Both the position numbers and the translations under genes were made by a program. DNA of 28,384 nt from the NCBI GenBank assembly GCA_910585875.1, contig CAJUIK010000009.1, forward strand, positions 1-28,384, read 5' to 3'. This stretch comes from an uncultured Eubacteriales bacterium. GTDB lineage: Bacteria > Bacillota > Clostridia > Oscillospirales > Butyricicoccaceae. Below are positions 14,746 to 22,154 of the stretch, one piece after another (position 1 is the first letter of the stretch; the number at the start of each line of letters is the position of its first letter). The notes beneath the pieces were generated by a model, which was given only the letters and a program-made list of their open reading frames with translations, made no database searches and was not told the DNA's origin.

Positions 14746-15103
14746 GATGAGGCAAAAAATCAGCCGGATTGTGGACGAGCTGATGATTTTTCAGTTCAAC
14801 AACGGCGCGGAGGATATCCAGATCAACTTGCGCCGGCAGAAGGACGGCATCGAGATTTTGTTCGGCAGCGTCTGCCCGGGCCATGGCCACGGGGATATGG
14901 AGAAGCAGGTGGAGCGGCTGAACCGCTATCTGAAAGTAGAGCGCAACGAGGCCATGGAGGCCTATTTCTGGGGCCTGGCCGGGGAGGACGAGGGCTGCGA
15001 CAACGCGGAACTTCAGCTGATTGGCCAGATGGTAGACCAGGCGGAAGCCCGGCTGGAGGGGGATAAACTCTCGATTCGGCTGTTCCGCCGGTTTGGACGA
15101 TAG
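14738..15103 (+). CDS. Small acidic protein translationally coupled to DUF1576
   Basis: A 121-aa soluble protein. Its N-terminal part (KISRIVDELMIFQFNNGAEDIQINLRRQKDGIEILFGS) reads as a helix followed by two beta strands, vaguely like the start of a histidine-kinase-type ATPase fold, but the ATP-binding boxes are absent. The C-terminal half is helical and acidic. I do not recognise a named family. It overlaps the DUF1576 stop codon within ATGAATGA, which suggests a fixed stoichiometry and a partner role at the membrane. The next gene follows after 11 nt. Confidence 0.8.
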   Translation: MNEMRQKISRIVDELMIFQFNNGAEDIQINLRRQKDGIEILFGSVCPGHGHGDMEKQVERLNRYLKVERNEAMEAYFWGLAGEDEGCDNAELQLIGQMVDQAEARLEGDKLSIRLFRRFGR

Positions 15104-15114
15104 GAGGAGGAAAG

Positions 15115-15720
15115 ATGGAACAACATCATGTGCCAGGCCAGGGCGGCCCAGAGGGGGAACAGCCCCTGCTGCGGGCCGTGACCCATATGGAGCCCCGGGA
15201 TTACCGCCGGTTTCTCTATACCGCCATGTTTCGGCGCAGCGCCGCCGTGCCCGGGCTGCTGTGCGCCTTGTCCCTGCTGGCCGCTTTCGCCCGGGGATAT
15301 TCGCCGGAGGGCGTGGACTGGATGCGGTTTTTAGGCGCTTTCGCCGTCTATGGCCTGCTCTGCACCGTGGCCCTGTGCGTGCTGGTGGAATTTCGCAACC
15401 GCCAATCCCGCCGGGATCCAGAGATTTTTCAGCGGCGGCAGGTCTATGAATTCTATGAGGACCGGATCAAAACCTATATGGAGCAGGGGGAGGGCGCTCT
15501 GGAGCTGCCTTATCTCCAGCTGCGCCAGATATTGGAGGCCAAGGAGTATTGGGTGTTTTTCATCACATCCAACGCCGCCATGATGCTGCGCAAAGCCGAT
15601 TTGGCCCCCGGACAGCCCGCCCAGCTCCAGCGGCTGCTGGCAGAAAAGATGGGCGATAAATACAAATCCGCCGGCGCCGGCAAACCCAGTTTGGACGAGC
15701 CGGGGGAGACGAGGCAATAA
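15115..15720 (+). CDS. YcxB-like membrane protein
   Basis: A 201-aa protein with a short cytosolic N-terminus, two membrane helices at about 43-62 and 68-93, and a C-terminal YcxB-like domain (YEFYEDRIKTY, LELPYLQLRQILEAKEYWVFFIT, MMLRKADL) that has a PH-like beta fold in this family. Function is unknown. TAGGAGGAGG lies 5 nt before ATG 15115. It is the third and last gene of the DUF1576 unit and is followed by a terminator. Confidence 0.82.
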   Translation: MEQHHVPGQGGPEGEQPLLRAVTHMEPRDYRRFLYTAMFRRSAAVPGLLCALSLLAAFARGYSPEGVDWMRFLGAFAVYGLLCTVALCVLVEFRNRQSRRDPEIFQRRQVYEFYEDRIKTYMEQGEGALELPYLQLRQILEAKEYWVFFITSNAAMMLRKADLAPGQPAQLQRLLAEKMGDKYKSAGAGKPSLDEPGETRQ

Positions 15721-15762
15721 ACCGCTTCCTTTCCCACAGGATAAAACATAAATCCCGCAATC

Positions 15763-15796
15763 AATTTCCGACGAGCCTATCGCCGGAAATTTTTTA
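15763..15796 (+). terminator. Terminator of the DUF1576 operon
   Basis: An 11-bp stem with one mismatch (AATTTCCGACG at 15763-15773 with CGCCGGAAATT near 15781-15791), followed by further T residues. It separates the DUF1576 unit from the blaI promoter. Confidence 0.8.
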
Positions 15797-15805
15797 TTCT
15801 TCCAA

Positions 15806-15876
15806 ACTACCAGAGTAGTGTTGACTTTTTCACACGATTGTAGTAGTATAAAATCAATCCACACGACTACAGTAGT
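15806..15876 (+). promoter_or_regulatory. blaI promoter with three BlaI/MecI-type operator boxes
   Basis: The promoter has -35 TTGACT (15821-15826) and, 17 bp on, TAGTAT (15844-15849); TATAAA at 15847-15852 is an alternative -10. Boxes: ACTAC-CAGA-GTAGT (15806-15819) just upstream of the -35; CACACGATTGTAGTAGT (15831-15847) overlapping the spacer and -10; and CACACGACTACAGTAGT (15860-15876) at the start of transcription. The last two are imperfect direct repeats 29 bp apart, and ACTAC/GTAGT is the core recognised by BlaI-family repressors. This supports autorepression by the product of the downstream gene. Confidence 0.85.
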
Positions 15877-15897
15877 TTGAAGAAAGGAGGGACGGAT

Positions 15898-16263
15898 ATG
15901 GCCGTCAAATTATTTGATTCCGAGCTCCGGGTGATGGAGGTGCTGTGGCGGGAAGGGGAGGCCACGGCAAAACATATTTCCGACGTGCTCAAGGAGCAGG
16001 TGGGGTGGAATATGAACACCACCTATACCGTCGTCAAAAGATGCGTCCAGAAAGGGGCGATTCAGCGATTGGAGCCTCATTTTCTATGCCGCCCTTTGGT
16101 GTCCAGAGAGCAGGCCCGGCAGGCGGAAACCGACGCGCTGATCGACAAGTTTTACGACAGCTCGGCGGACCAGCTCTTTGCCGCGCTGTTGGGCCGCCGC
16201 AGGCTGGCCCCCGAGAAGATCGAGGAACTGAAGCGGCTGATTGACCAGATGGAGGAGGACTGA
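15898..16263 (+). CDS. blaI: BlaI/MecI/CopY family transcriptional repressor
   Basis: A 121-aa winged-helix repressor. The N-terminal DNA-binding domain is intact (LFDSELRVMEVLWREGEATAKHISDVLKEQ, NMNTTYTVVKRCVQKGAIQRLE), followed by the C-terminal dimerisation helices (ALIDKFYDSSADQLFAALL, EKIEELKRLIDQM). In characterised systems the repressor is inactivated when the partner M56 protease senses a signal. AAAGGAGGG lies about 7 nt before ATG 15898. The M56 gene follows after 9 nt. Operators for it are visible in its own promoter. No beta-lactamase or PBP2a gene is in the window, so the regulon lies elsewhere or is only this pair. Confidence 0.95.
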   Translation: MAVKLFDSELRVMEVLWREGEATAKHISDVLKEQVGWNMNTTYTVVKRCVQKGAIQRLEPHFLCRPLVSREQARQAETDALIDKFYDSSADQLFAALLGRRRLAPEKIEELKRLIDQMEED

Positions 16264-16272
16264 GGGAAAACC

Positions 16273-18498
16273 ATGAGCTTGCTGCAAATGAGCGCCGCCG
16301 GCGGCGGGATGATTGCGGCCGTCGTTCTGCTTCGGGCCTTGGCCCTCTACCGGCTCCCCAAGTGGGTCTTTCCGGCCTTGTGGGAGCTGATTTTGATTCG
16401 GCTGCTGGTTCCCTTTTTTCTGCCCTTGTTTCCCGTCTTTTCCAGCCCTTCTCCCCAGCCGCAGGCGGGGAACGCTTTGCCCGGGCCCGGGTATTGGGAG
16501 GCGGCGGAAGGCGGAGCCCTGTCGGCCCCGGCCTCCGCTGAGGCCCTTTCCCTGGATTGGATGCAATTGATTTGGCTGGCCGGCGTCCTGGCCTTGGGAG
16601 GCTATTATCTGACGGTCTATCTCCAGTGCCGCAGGCAGTTTCGGCAGTCCTTGCCAGTGGAAAACCATCGGGCTCTGCGCTGGATGGAAGAGCGTCCCCT
16701 GCGCCCTCCCGCAGCTCTCCGGCAGTCGGACAGGATTTCCGCGCCGCTGACTTACGGTTTGTTCCGGCCGGTGATTCTGCTGCCCAAAGGCGGCGGCTGG
16801 GAGGAGGATTCCGTCATGCCCTGCGTGCTGGCCCATGAATGGACCCATATCCGCCGGCGGGACGCCTGGGCCAAGCTGGCGCTGACTGCCGCCCTGTGCG
16901 TTCATTGGTTCAACCCCTTGGTCTGGCTGATGGTCGGCCTGGCCAATCGAGATATCGAGCTGGCATGCGACCAGGGGGCCCTGGGCCAGCTGGGGCCAAG
17001 ATCCCGGCGGGCCTACGCCCTGGCCCTGGTGCGCATGGAAGAGGCTCGGGCCAGCTGGAACCCCGTTTCCAGCAGCTTCAGTAAAAACCCAGTGGAAGAA
17101 AGGATTGTGGCGATGATGAAATGGAACAAAACCTCGCGGACGGCGGCGGCCGCCGCCTGTCTGATTGTGGGGAGCGCGGCCGTTTTGGCCGCCGCCGGTC
17201 CCATGGAGCGGCAGGATCGGGCCTTGAACGCCAAAAGCCAGATCGAGGAGCAGGTCATGCTCTCCTACGCCGACCCCCAGGATGGTAAAACCTATTACAG
17301 CACGGACGGCGGGCAGACCTTTGAGGCCCTGACGCCAGAAGAATTTGAGGCTCGATATCCCACGCCGGAGGTCGTGTGGTGGACCTATGACGAATATGCC
17401 GCTTGGCTGGAGCAGGAGAAAATCCAGCTTCAGCAGATGATCGGCCAAAAGGGCTGGACGGCCGGTCGGGGAGAGTTTATCTGGGATCAAGAGATGGTGG
17501 ACGAGACCGTCGCCCTATACGAAGGGATTTTGGCGGACATTGGCCGGGGGGCCTTGGTTTCCAAGACAGTGGACGGCTCGGAGGACACGATGCTGATGAT
17601 GAACCTGGAAGATCGGTTCGCCGGGGCGGGGGATCAGTCGGTTTCCTATTGGGAGTATCTGCCCTTCGGTTTGACGGAGGGGCCGGCAGGCGAGCTTTGG
17701 TACAAAGGGGAAAAGGTCCGCTATTTTGAAGACAGCGTGGAACTGGAGCTGGGGGCGATATCCAGCCGATGTCACTATTTCCGGGAGGACGGCGTCGTCA
17801 GCCTCCGAACGGTCCGCCAGGCGCGGAAAAACGGAGACGGCAGCTTCGACCCCTTCGGCCCCATTCTCCGGCTGGAGAAGATGACGGCGAAAGAAGCGGA
17901 ACAGCGTATACAGGAGACGGCGAACCGATTGCCGGAAGCGACGACGGCGGAGACGGAGGAAAACGACCGGGAAACCCAGAAACTGCTGGATCGCTACGCC
18001 CCCTTTGGCCTGACCTATCAAAACAGCCCGTACAGGCTGGATATGAGCTGGCAGGGCAAGCCGGTTCACAGCGTCTACGACTCGGAGAAAGAAGTGTGGA
18101 TTGCCAACAACCTCTATGGCACAGACTTGAGCTCCGACGCGCTGGATCTGGAGGCGGTCTATGAAAACGGCAAGCTGACAGGGCTAAAGCCCATCCAGAT
18201 TCAGGAGGAGGCTTTCGCCGTCTCAGGGAGTCAAAACGATGGAGCAGGGGAAGGGGTTCCCATAGCCGATTTGTTTCAGAAATATCGAAAATACGGCCTG
18301 GTTTATAAGGAAGAACCCGCTGCCGGCGGCCTGGAGCGAAACCTCTATTATCGAGGGGAAATTGTGGGCGGCTTTTCCGATATCAGCCCCTCGGGAAGCG
18401 TTTTCACTTTCGGCTCCACACGAGAGGGCGCGCTCAAGCTGAAAACCCTGTACAGCGACAAGGGGGAATTGGTCGGGGTTCAGCCCGTTTCAGAATAA
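16273..18498 (+). CDS. M56 family metallopeptidase, BlaR1-type regulator with a non-penicillin sensor region
   Basis: A 741-aa integral membrane protein. The N-terminal membrane part has helices near residues 10-22, 33-52 and 96-118; the M56 protease domain has HEWTH at 188-192 with downstream IELACD (E229, a likely third zinc ligand); a further helix lies at about 290-308. In BlaR1 the protease clears the BlaI repressor. The long outer part (about 310-741) lacks the serine motifs of the BlaR1 penicillin-binding domain. It instead has YYSTDGGQTFEALTPEEFEA and WWTYDEYAAWLEQEKIQLQQ, a segment I associate with many clostridial M56 proteins, followed by two related repeats near 580-650 and 675-741 (FGLTYQNSPYRLDMSWQG; YGLVYKEEPAAGGLERNLYY). 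The signal sensed is therefore unknown. Confidence 0.9.
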   Translation: MSLLQMSAAGGGMIAAVVLLRALALYRLPKWVFPALWELILIRLLVPFFLPLFPVFSSPSPQPQAGNALPGPGYWEAAEGGALSAPASAEALSLDWMQLIWLAGVLALGGYYLTVYLQCRRQFRQSLPVENHRALRWMEERPLRPPAALRQSDRISAPLTYGLFRPVILLPKGGGWEEDSVMPCVLAHEWTHIRRRDAWAKLALTAALCVHWFNPLVWLMVGLANRDIELACDQGALGQLGPRSRRAYALALVRMEEARASWNPVSSSFSKNPVEERIVAMMKWNKTSRTAAAAACLIVGSAAVLAAAGPMERQDRALNAKSQIEEQVMLSYADPQDGKTYYSTDGGQTFEALTPEEFEARYPTPEVVWWTYDEYAAWLEQEKIQLQQMIGQKGWTAGRGEFIWDQEMVDETVALYEGILADIGRGALVSKTVDGSEDTMLMMNLEDRFAGAGDQSVSYWEYLPFGLTEGPAGELWYKGEKVRYFEDSVELELGAISSRCHYFREDGVVSLRTVRQARKNGDGSFDPFGPILRLEKMTAKEAEQRIQETANRLPEATTAETEENDRETQKLLDRYAPFGLTYQNSPYRLDMSWQGKPVHSVYDSEKEVWIANNLYGTDLSSDALDLEAVYENGKLTGLKPIQIQEEAFAVSGSQNDGAGEGVPIADLFQKYRKYGLVYKEEPAAGGLERNLYYRGEIVGGFSDISPSGSVFTFGSTREGALKLKTLYSDKGELVGVQPVSE

Positions 18499-18519
18499 AA
18501 AGCGCATAGCAACCAAAAG

Positions 18520-18551
18520 AAAAAGACCTCTTCTTTGGAAGAGGTCTTTTT
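18520..18551. terminator. Bidirectional terminator between M56 and MATE genes
   Basis: A perfect 13-bp stem (18520-18532 with 18539-18551) whose arms begin with A5 and end with T5, so it can stop transcription from either side. It serves both convergent genes. Confidence 0.92.
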
Positions 18552-18553
18552 GA

Positions 18554-19933
18554 TTAAGACGAGCGCAGGGCGGGGGCGGCTTTTTCCGGGTTCTTTTTCT
18601 GCCAGCGGAAAAACAGACAGATCATGATCAAAGAAACCAGACCCCGCAGGGCGCAGGTGACGGAAATGCTCCACCAGATGCCGTCCAGGCCCAAGGCTGT
18701 GCGGGTGAGAACCATGCACAGGGGAATGCGGCAGGCCACCAGCAGAGCGGAAGCCAGGGCCGGCGGCAAGGTGCGGCCGTATCCGGCAAAGGCGCCGCCG
18801 TTGACGATGTCCACGCACATAGGCGCCTGGGAAAGGCCCAAGATGGTCAGATAGGAGACGCCCAACGGAAGCACGGCTTCTTCGGAAATGAAGATGTGGA
18901 AAATCGGCCCGGCGCAGAAAATCAGCAGCAGGGAGCAGAAGGTTCCCCAGATCGCCGTGACGGCCAGGCTGATCCAATAGCCTTTTTTGGCCCGCTGTAA
19001 ATTGCCGGAGCCGTAATTTTGCCCCACAAAGGAGCTGACGGCCGCGGAAAAACCGTCCGCCGCCATCCAGGAGACGCTTTCAATCTGGCTGCCCACTTTC
19101 TGCACCGCCACGGCGGCGTCGCCCCAGGCAGCCACGAAGCGGGCGATGACCATGGAAACCGCCGTGAACAAGATGCTTTGCAGGGCGGTGGGCAAGCCCA
19201 CCCGCAGAATCTCCTTTTGGCAGGCCAGGTCGGGTTTGCGCTTCAGGCTGACGTATTGAAACAGGTGGGCGTCCCGGCGGGCATAGAGCACAAAGAGGAG
19301 GATCACCAGCCCCTGGGCCAGCACCGTAGCCGCCGCCGCGCCGCCCACGCCCAGGGCGGGGATAGGCCCTAAACCAAAAATCAGGATGGGGTCTAAGACG
19401 ATGTTGAGCAGCAGCCCGGCCACTGTGGCAAGAAAGGGGGTTCGGCTGTTGCCGGTGGCGGTAATCAAGCCGGTGAAGACAATCAGCGCCACGGAGAACA
19501 CTACGCCCAAGGAAACCCCTACCAGATAAATGCGGGCGTCCCGCACGACGGAGGGGTCGTTGAGGTTGAAAAAGCCGATGAGGGGCTTGTTGAACGCTAC
19601 CATGACAGCGGCGTAAATCAAGGCCAGCCCCAGACCCAGCTGCAAGGCGTTTTGGGCGTATCGGCCGGCGGCGGGGCCGTCTCCGGCGCCCAGGCTGTGG
19701 GCCGTTTTGACTTGGCCTCCCATCCGGGCCAGCACCGCGACGCCCTCGGACAGCCACATATACATCCCCGCGGCGCCCACGGCGGCCACCGGCCCGGCGC
19801 CCGCCCGGCCAATCCAGATCATATCCGTCATATTATAGGCCATGTTGATCAGCGACGTGGCCATAATCGGCAGGGAAAGCTGGGTCAGGCAGGACAAAAT
19901 ATTTCCCTCCAACAAATTGACTCTTCTAGCCAT
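18554..19933 (-). CDS. MATE family efflux transporter (second copy)
   Basis: A 459-aa, 12-helix MATE transporter. Typical motifs: LSLPIMATSLINMAYNMTDMIWIGR at helix 1, GLITATGNSRTPF, LNIVLDPILIFGLGPIPALGVGGAAAATVL, and GFSAAVSSFVGQNYGSGN in the second half. It is a different subgroup from the MATE at 817, with little alignment outside these motifs. The start is ATG at 19933 with GGAGG about 6 nt upstream; an in-frame ATG at 19972 falls inside the leader hairpin. It diverges from nrdR. Its leader contains a terminator-like hairpin. The substrate is unknown. Confidence 0.92.
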   Translation of the reverse strand: MARRVNLLEGNILSCLTQLSLPIMATSLINMAYNMTDMIWIGRAGAGPVAAVGAAGMYMWLSEGVAVLARMGGQVKTAHSLGAGDGPAAGRYAQNALQLGLGLALIYAAVMVAFNKPLIGFFNLNDPSVVRDARIYLVGVSLGVVFSVALIVFTGLITATGNSRTPFLATVAGLLLNIVLDPILIFGLGPIPALGVGGAAAATVLAQGLVILLFVLYARRDAHLFQYVSLKRKPDLACQKEILRVGLPTALQSILFTAVSMVIARFVAAWGDAAVAVQKVGSQIESVSWMAADGFSAAVSSFVGQNYGSGNLQRAKKGYWISLAVTAIWGTFCSLLLIFCAGPIFHIFISEEAVLPLGVSYLTILGLSQAPMCVDIVNGGAFAGYGRTLPPALASALLVACRIPLCMVLTRTALGLDGIWWSISVTCALRGLVSLIMICLFFRWQKKNPEKAAPALRSS

Positions 19934-19952
19934 AAAGACCTCCTTTTGTGGT

Positions 19953-19982
19953 AAAATAAAACCGCCGGTCAAATGCCGGCGG
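19953..19982 (-). promoter_or_regulatory. Terminator-like hairpin in the MATE leader (candidate attenuator)
   Basis: Read on the minus strand, a 7-bp GC stem CCGCCGG (19982-19976) with CCGGCGG (19968-19962) is followed by UUUUAUUUU (19961-19953). It lies between the gene's promoter and its ribosome binding site, and no other gene is upstream to be terminated. That makes it a candidate attenuator of the transporter. No anti-terminator arm is obvious in the short leader. Confidence 0.5.
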
Positions 19983-19997
19983 CAGAACGACGGTATC

Positions 19998-20027
19998 AGT
20001 CTATCACAGCCGGCGGAACAATGTCAA
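19998..20027 (-). promoter_or_regulatory. Promoter of the second MATE gene
   Basis: On the minus strand a perfect -35 TTGACA (20027-20022), an 18-bp spacer and -10 TAGACT (20003-19998), with an extended-10 TG at 20006-20005. Transcription would start near 19991, just before the leader hairpin. Confidence 0.75.
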
Positions 20028-20225
20028 GCCAGGCCCCGCCGGGGGACGGCTTCTGCCGCCAGAGCCGGCGCAATCCCAAGGCTTGCGGGGAAACTTCCGA
20101 GGTCTGAGGCCCTCGTCCATGCGTCGGAGTCGCCGTCAACGCCCTGCTCGAGGCGCCGCCTGTGGGCGAGTTTGCGAAAATTTTCAAGGGATTCCGCCTT
20201 TCCGGTATCGCATTGGGGAATTGGA

Positions 20226-20275
20226 CGTCGAATAGTGTCGAAATTTGCGCTAAAAAGGGGATTCCTTTTGTCGAA
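20226..20275 (+). promoter_or_regulatory. Cluster of three Spo0A-box-like heptamers
   Basis: Three same-strand matches to the 0A box TGTCGAA: CGTCGAA (20226-20232, one mismatch), TGTCGAA (20236-20242, exact) and TGTCGAA in TTTTGTCGAA (20269-20275, exact). The first two are exactly 10 bp apart, one helical turn, as in tandem boxes bound by the sporulation regulator Spo0A. They lie between the MATE and nrdR promoters. The rest of 20028-20347 holds no gene I can support. Confidence 0.55.
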
Positions 20276-20347
20276 TGAGTGTGGGAAAATAAAGCTGTGG
20301 ACGATAGTTCCAGGTCAAGGTAGGGCGGCGGCCTGGATTCTTGCCTC

Positions 20348-20376
20348 TTGTCCGCCAACGGCTATTGTGGTAAAGT
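20348..20376 (+). promoter_or_regulatory. Promoter of nrdR
   Basis: A -35 TTGTCC (20348-20353), 17-bp spacer and -10 TAAAGT (20371-20376) with an extended-10 TG at 20368-20369. Start of transcription near 20383, about 42 nt before the gene. Confidence 0.65.
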
Positions 20377-20424
20377 AATAGCAAGAAAAACGCTGGAAAG
20401 CGGGCAAGGGCGGAGAGAAAGAAG

Positions 20425-20886
20425 ATGAAATGTCCATATTGCGGATATCTGGAAAGCAAGGTGGTGGATTCGCGGCCGACAGACGAAGGGGGCAGCATCC
20501 GCCGGCGTCGGGAATGCCAATCCTGCGGGCGCAGATTTACCACCTATGAAACAGTGGAAAGCGTGCCTCTGATGGTGGTCAAGCGAGACGGATCCCGTCA
20601 GGCGTTTAATAAAAGCAAGCTGTTGAGCGGGCTGGTGAAAGCCTGCGAAAAACGGCCGGTGGCCATGGCTTTGCTGGAAGAGGCCTGCGGGCGGATTGAG
20701 CAGAGGCTTTCCAATTCTATGGAGAGGGAAATTGATTCCAGGCAGATTGGGGAGCTGGCCATGGAAAGCCTGAAGGAAATCGACCAGGTGGCCTATGTGC
20801 GCTTTGCTTCGGTATATCGGGAGTTCAAGGATATCGGCGCGTTTATGGACGAGCTGAGCAAGCTGCTGCAAAATAAAGGCGGTTGA
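20425..20886 (+). CDS. nrdR: Transcriptional repressor NrdR
   Basis: A 153-aa repressor of ribonucleotide reductase genes. The N-terminal zinc ribbon has CPYC (C3, C6) and CQSC (C31, C34) with the typical VVDSRPTDEGGSIRRRRE between them; the ATP-cone at about 49-139 (VVKRDGSRQAFNKSKLLSGLVKAC, YVRFASVYREFKDI) senses ATP/dATP. Length and motifs are complete. The ribosome binding site is weak (GGAGAG further upstream, GAAAGAAG near the start). Spo0A-like boxes upstream hint at sporulation-linked control. No ribonucleotide reductase gene is in the window. Confidence 0.97.
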   Translation: MKCPYCGYLESKVVDSRPTDEGGSIRRRRECQSCGRRFTTYETVESVPLMVVKRDGSRQAFNKSKLLSGLVKACEKRPVAMALLEEACGRIEQRLSNSMEREIDSRQIGELAMESLKEIDQVAYVRFASVYREFKDIGAFMDELSKLLQNKGG

Positions 20887-20933
20887 GCCGGCCGGCGCGC
20901 CCGCCGAAAAGAAAAGAGGCCTCTGGCCGCAGA

Positions 20934-20979
20934 CAAAAACGCCGCCCGGGCAAAGTTGCCGCCGGACGGCGTTTTGTTT
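20934..20979. terminator. Bidirectional terminator between nrdR and the DUF4363 gene
   Basis: Outer stem AAAACGCCG (20936-20944) with CGGCGTTTT (20967-20975), with further pairs inside (GGCAA/TTGCC). The A4/T4 ends allow use on both strands. It serves the convergent nrdR and DUF4363 genes. Confidence 0.75.
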
Positions 20980-21004
20980 CAAGCTGCCGGCCATAGATCG
21001 CCGG

Positions 21005-21367
21005 TCATAAAATGTTTTCCACCGTCAGCCCGTCGGCTTCGGGCAGGCGTCGCAGCAGATAGATCAGCCGCCGGGCCTGCCGCCAGTATTCCTCGGGCTG
21101 GCCCAAGGCCAGGCTGGAAAAGCAATCCTCAAACGCCTCGTCGATCTCCTCCAGCGAAGAATGGACATACAAGGTGGAGAGCAGCGGCGTTTTGGATTGG
21201 TAGAGGAGGTAGGCCCGCTCCAGCCCCCCGTCCGCCTGGGCTTCCTCTAAAGAGGCGGGGGTCAAACGGGCGACCTCCTCCGCGGCTCTTTCCGCATAAC
21301 GCTGGGCGGCGAAACCGCCCAGGGCCACGGCGGCCAGCAAAAACGCCGCCAGATAGGGACGCCACAT
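21005..21367 (-). CDS. DUF4363 family protein
   Basis: A 120-aa protein with one N-terminal membrane anchor or uncleaved signal (residues about 4-22) and a helical remainder exposed outside, including the segment LYVHSSLEEIDEAFEDCFSSL typical of this family. Function is unknown. It begins 3 nt after the DUF421 stop, the usual arrangement of these two families in Clostridia, so the two products probably act together. A bidirectional terminator follows. Confidence 0.85.
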   Translation of the reverse strand: MWRPYLAAFLLAAVALGGFAAQRYAERAAEEVARLTPASLEEAQADGGLERAYLLYQSKTPLLSTLYVHSSLEEIDEAFEDCFSSLALGQPEEYWRQARRLIYLLRRLPEADGLTVENIL

Positions 21368-21370
21368 GGC

Positions 21371-22048
21371 TTAGCGCTCCTTTCTGAATAAGATGATGCT
21401 GCCCGGCCGGTCGGCGCACAGCAGAAATACTTCCTCCGCCCGGCTGAAGCCGTTGCTTCTCAGGGTTTTTTCCACCCAGGCCCGGCTGTGGCCGGTTCTC
21501 TCCAGGCCCTGCTCCCGCAGGACGCCGTCGGCAATCAGCACTTCCATCGGGTAAGAGGGAGAAGGCGTTTTGCCCAAGGCCGCCGGCGTGGCGGCCTGAG
21601 CCTTGGGCGTCAGCAACACGCTGAGCTGGCCGTTTGTCTCCACCAGCGCGGACTGCACGTCTTGTAGGTTGAACACGTCTTTCAGGCGCAGGCTTTCAAA
21701 CAGGTCGTCCAGCGTCAGCCTCATCTGGCGCAGGGCTTGCTGGTTGACGGCGCCGTCGCGAATTACCTCCACAGGCGACCCGCTCAGCGCTTTGCGGATA
21801 GTTTCGCTGCGCATGGACAGGGCGGAGATCAAAATCTCGGCCCCGATCAGCGTGACGATGGGCACGACGCCATGGAGCAGAGGGATATTGAGATCCTGCA
21901 TGGGCACAGAAGCCACGGCGGAAATCAAAATGGTGATGACAAACTCGGTGGCCTGCATCTCGGCCACCTGGCGTTTGCCCATCAAACGAAAGGCCCCGAT
22001 GATAAACACATATAAAATAACGGTCCGGCAGAACGGCACAAGCATCAT
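21371..22048 (-). CDS. DUF421 (YetF-type) membrane protein
   Basis: A 225-aa protein with three N-terminal membrane helices (about 5-21, 33-50, 59-78) and a cytosolic alpha/beta DUF421 domain. Family marks: LMGKRQVAEMQATEFVITILISAVAS, QALRQMRLTLDDLFESLRLKDVFNLQDVQSALVETNGQLSVLL. Related YetF-type proteins occur in spore membranes of Bacillus; function is otherwise unclear. The start is uncertain between ATG 22048 and ATG 22045, and the ribosome binding site is weak. It forms an operon with the DUF4363 gene and diverges from an XRE regulator across an operator-like repeat. Confidence 0.9.
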   Translation of the reverse strand: MMLVPFCRTVILYVFIIGAFRLMGKRQVAEMQATEFVITILISAVASVPMQDLNIPLLHGVVPIVTLIGAEILISALSMRSETIRKALSGSPVEVIRDGAVNQQALRQMRLTLDDLFESLRLKDVFNLQDVQSALVETNGQLSVLLTPKAQAATPAALGKTPSPSYPMEVLIADGVLREQGLERTGHSRAWVEKTLRSNGFSRAEEVFLLCADRPGSIILFRKER

Positions 22049-22127
22049 TGATCACCCGTCGATAGTATGTCCCGAAAAGGCGAAAAAGATTCCGAAATAT
22101 ACAATATAGGTAAGGCGATATATCTCT

Positions 22128-22145
22128 GGACATGTGTAAATGTCC
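22128..22145. promoter_or_regulatory. Operator-like inverted repeat between DUF421 and the XRE gene
   Basis: GGACAT-GTGTAA-ATGTCC is a perfect 6-bp inverted repeat with a 6-bp centre, in an AT-rich divergent region (22049-22231). A weaker CTGG/CCAG repeat lies at 22155-22170. The size fits binding of a small HTH dimer, most simply the XRE protein encoded next to it. Confidence 0.5.
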
Positions 22146-22154
22146 GTATATATT

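Noticed and set aside
16084..17490. Long open frame on the minus strand
   Set aside because: It is antisense to blaI and the M56 gene; composition is shadow-like.
15898..18498. Calling this a beta-lactam resistance locus
   Set aside because: There is no beta-lactamase or PBP2a gene nearby, and the M56 protein lacks a penicillin-binding sensor.
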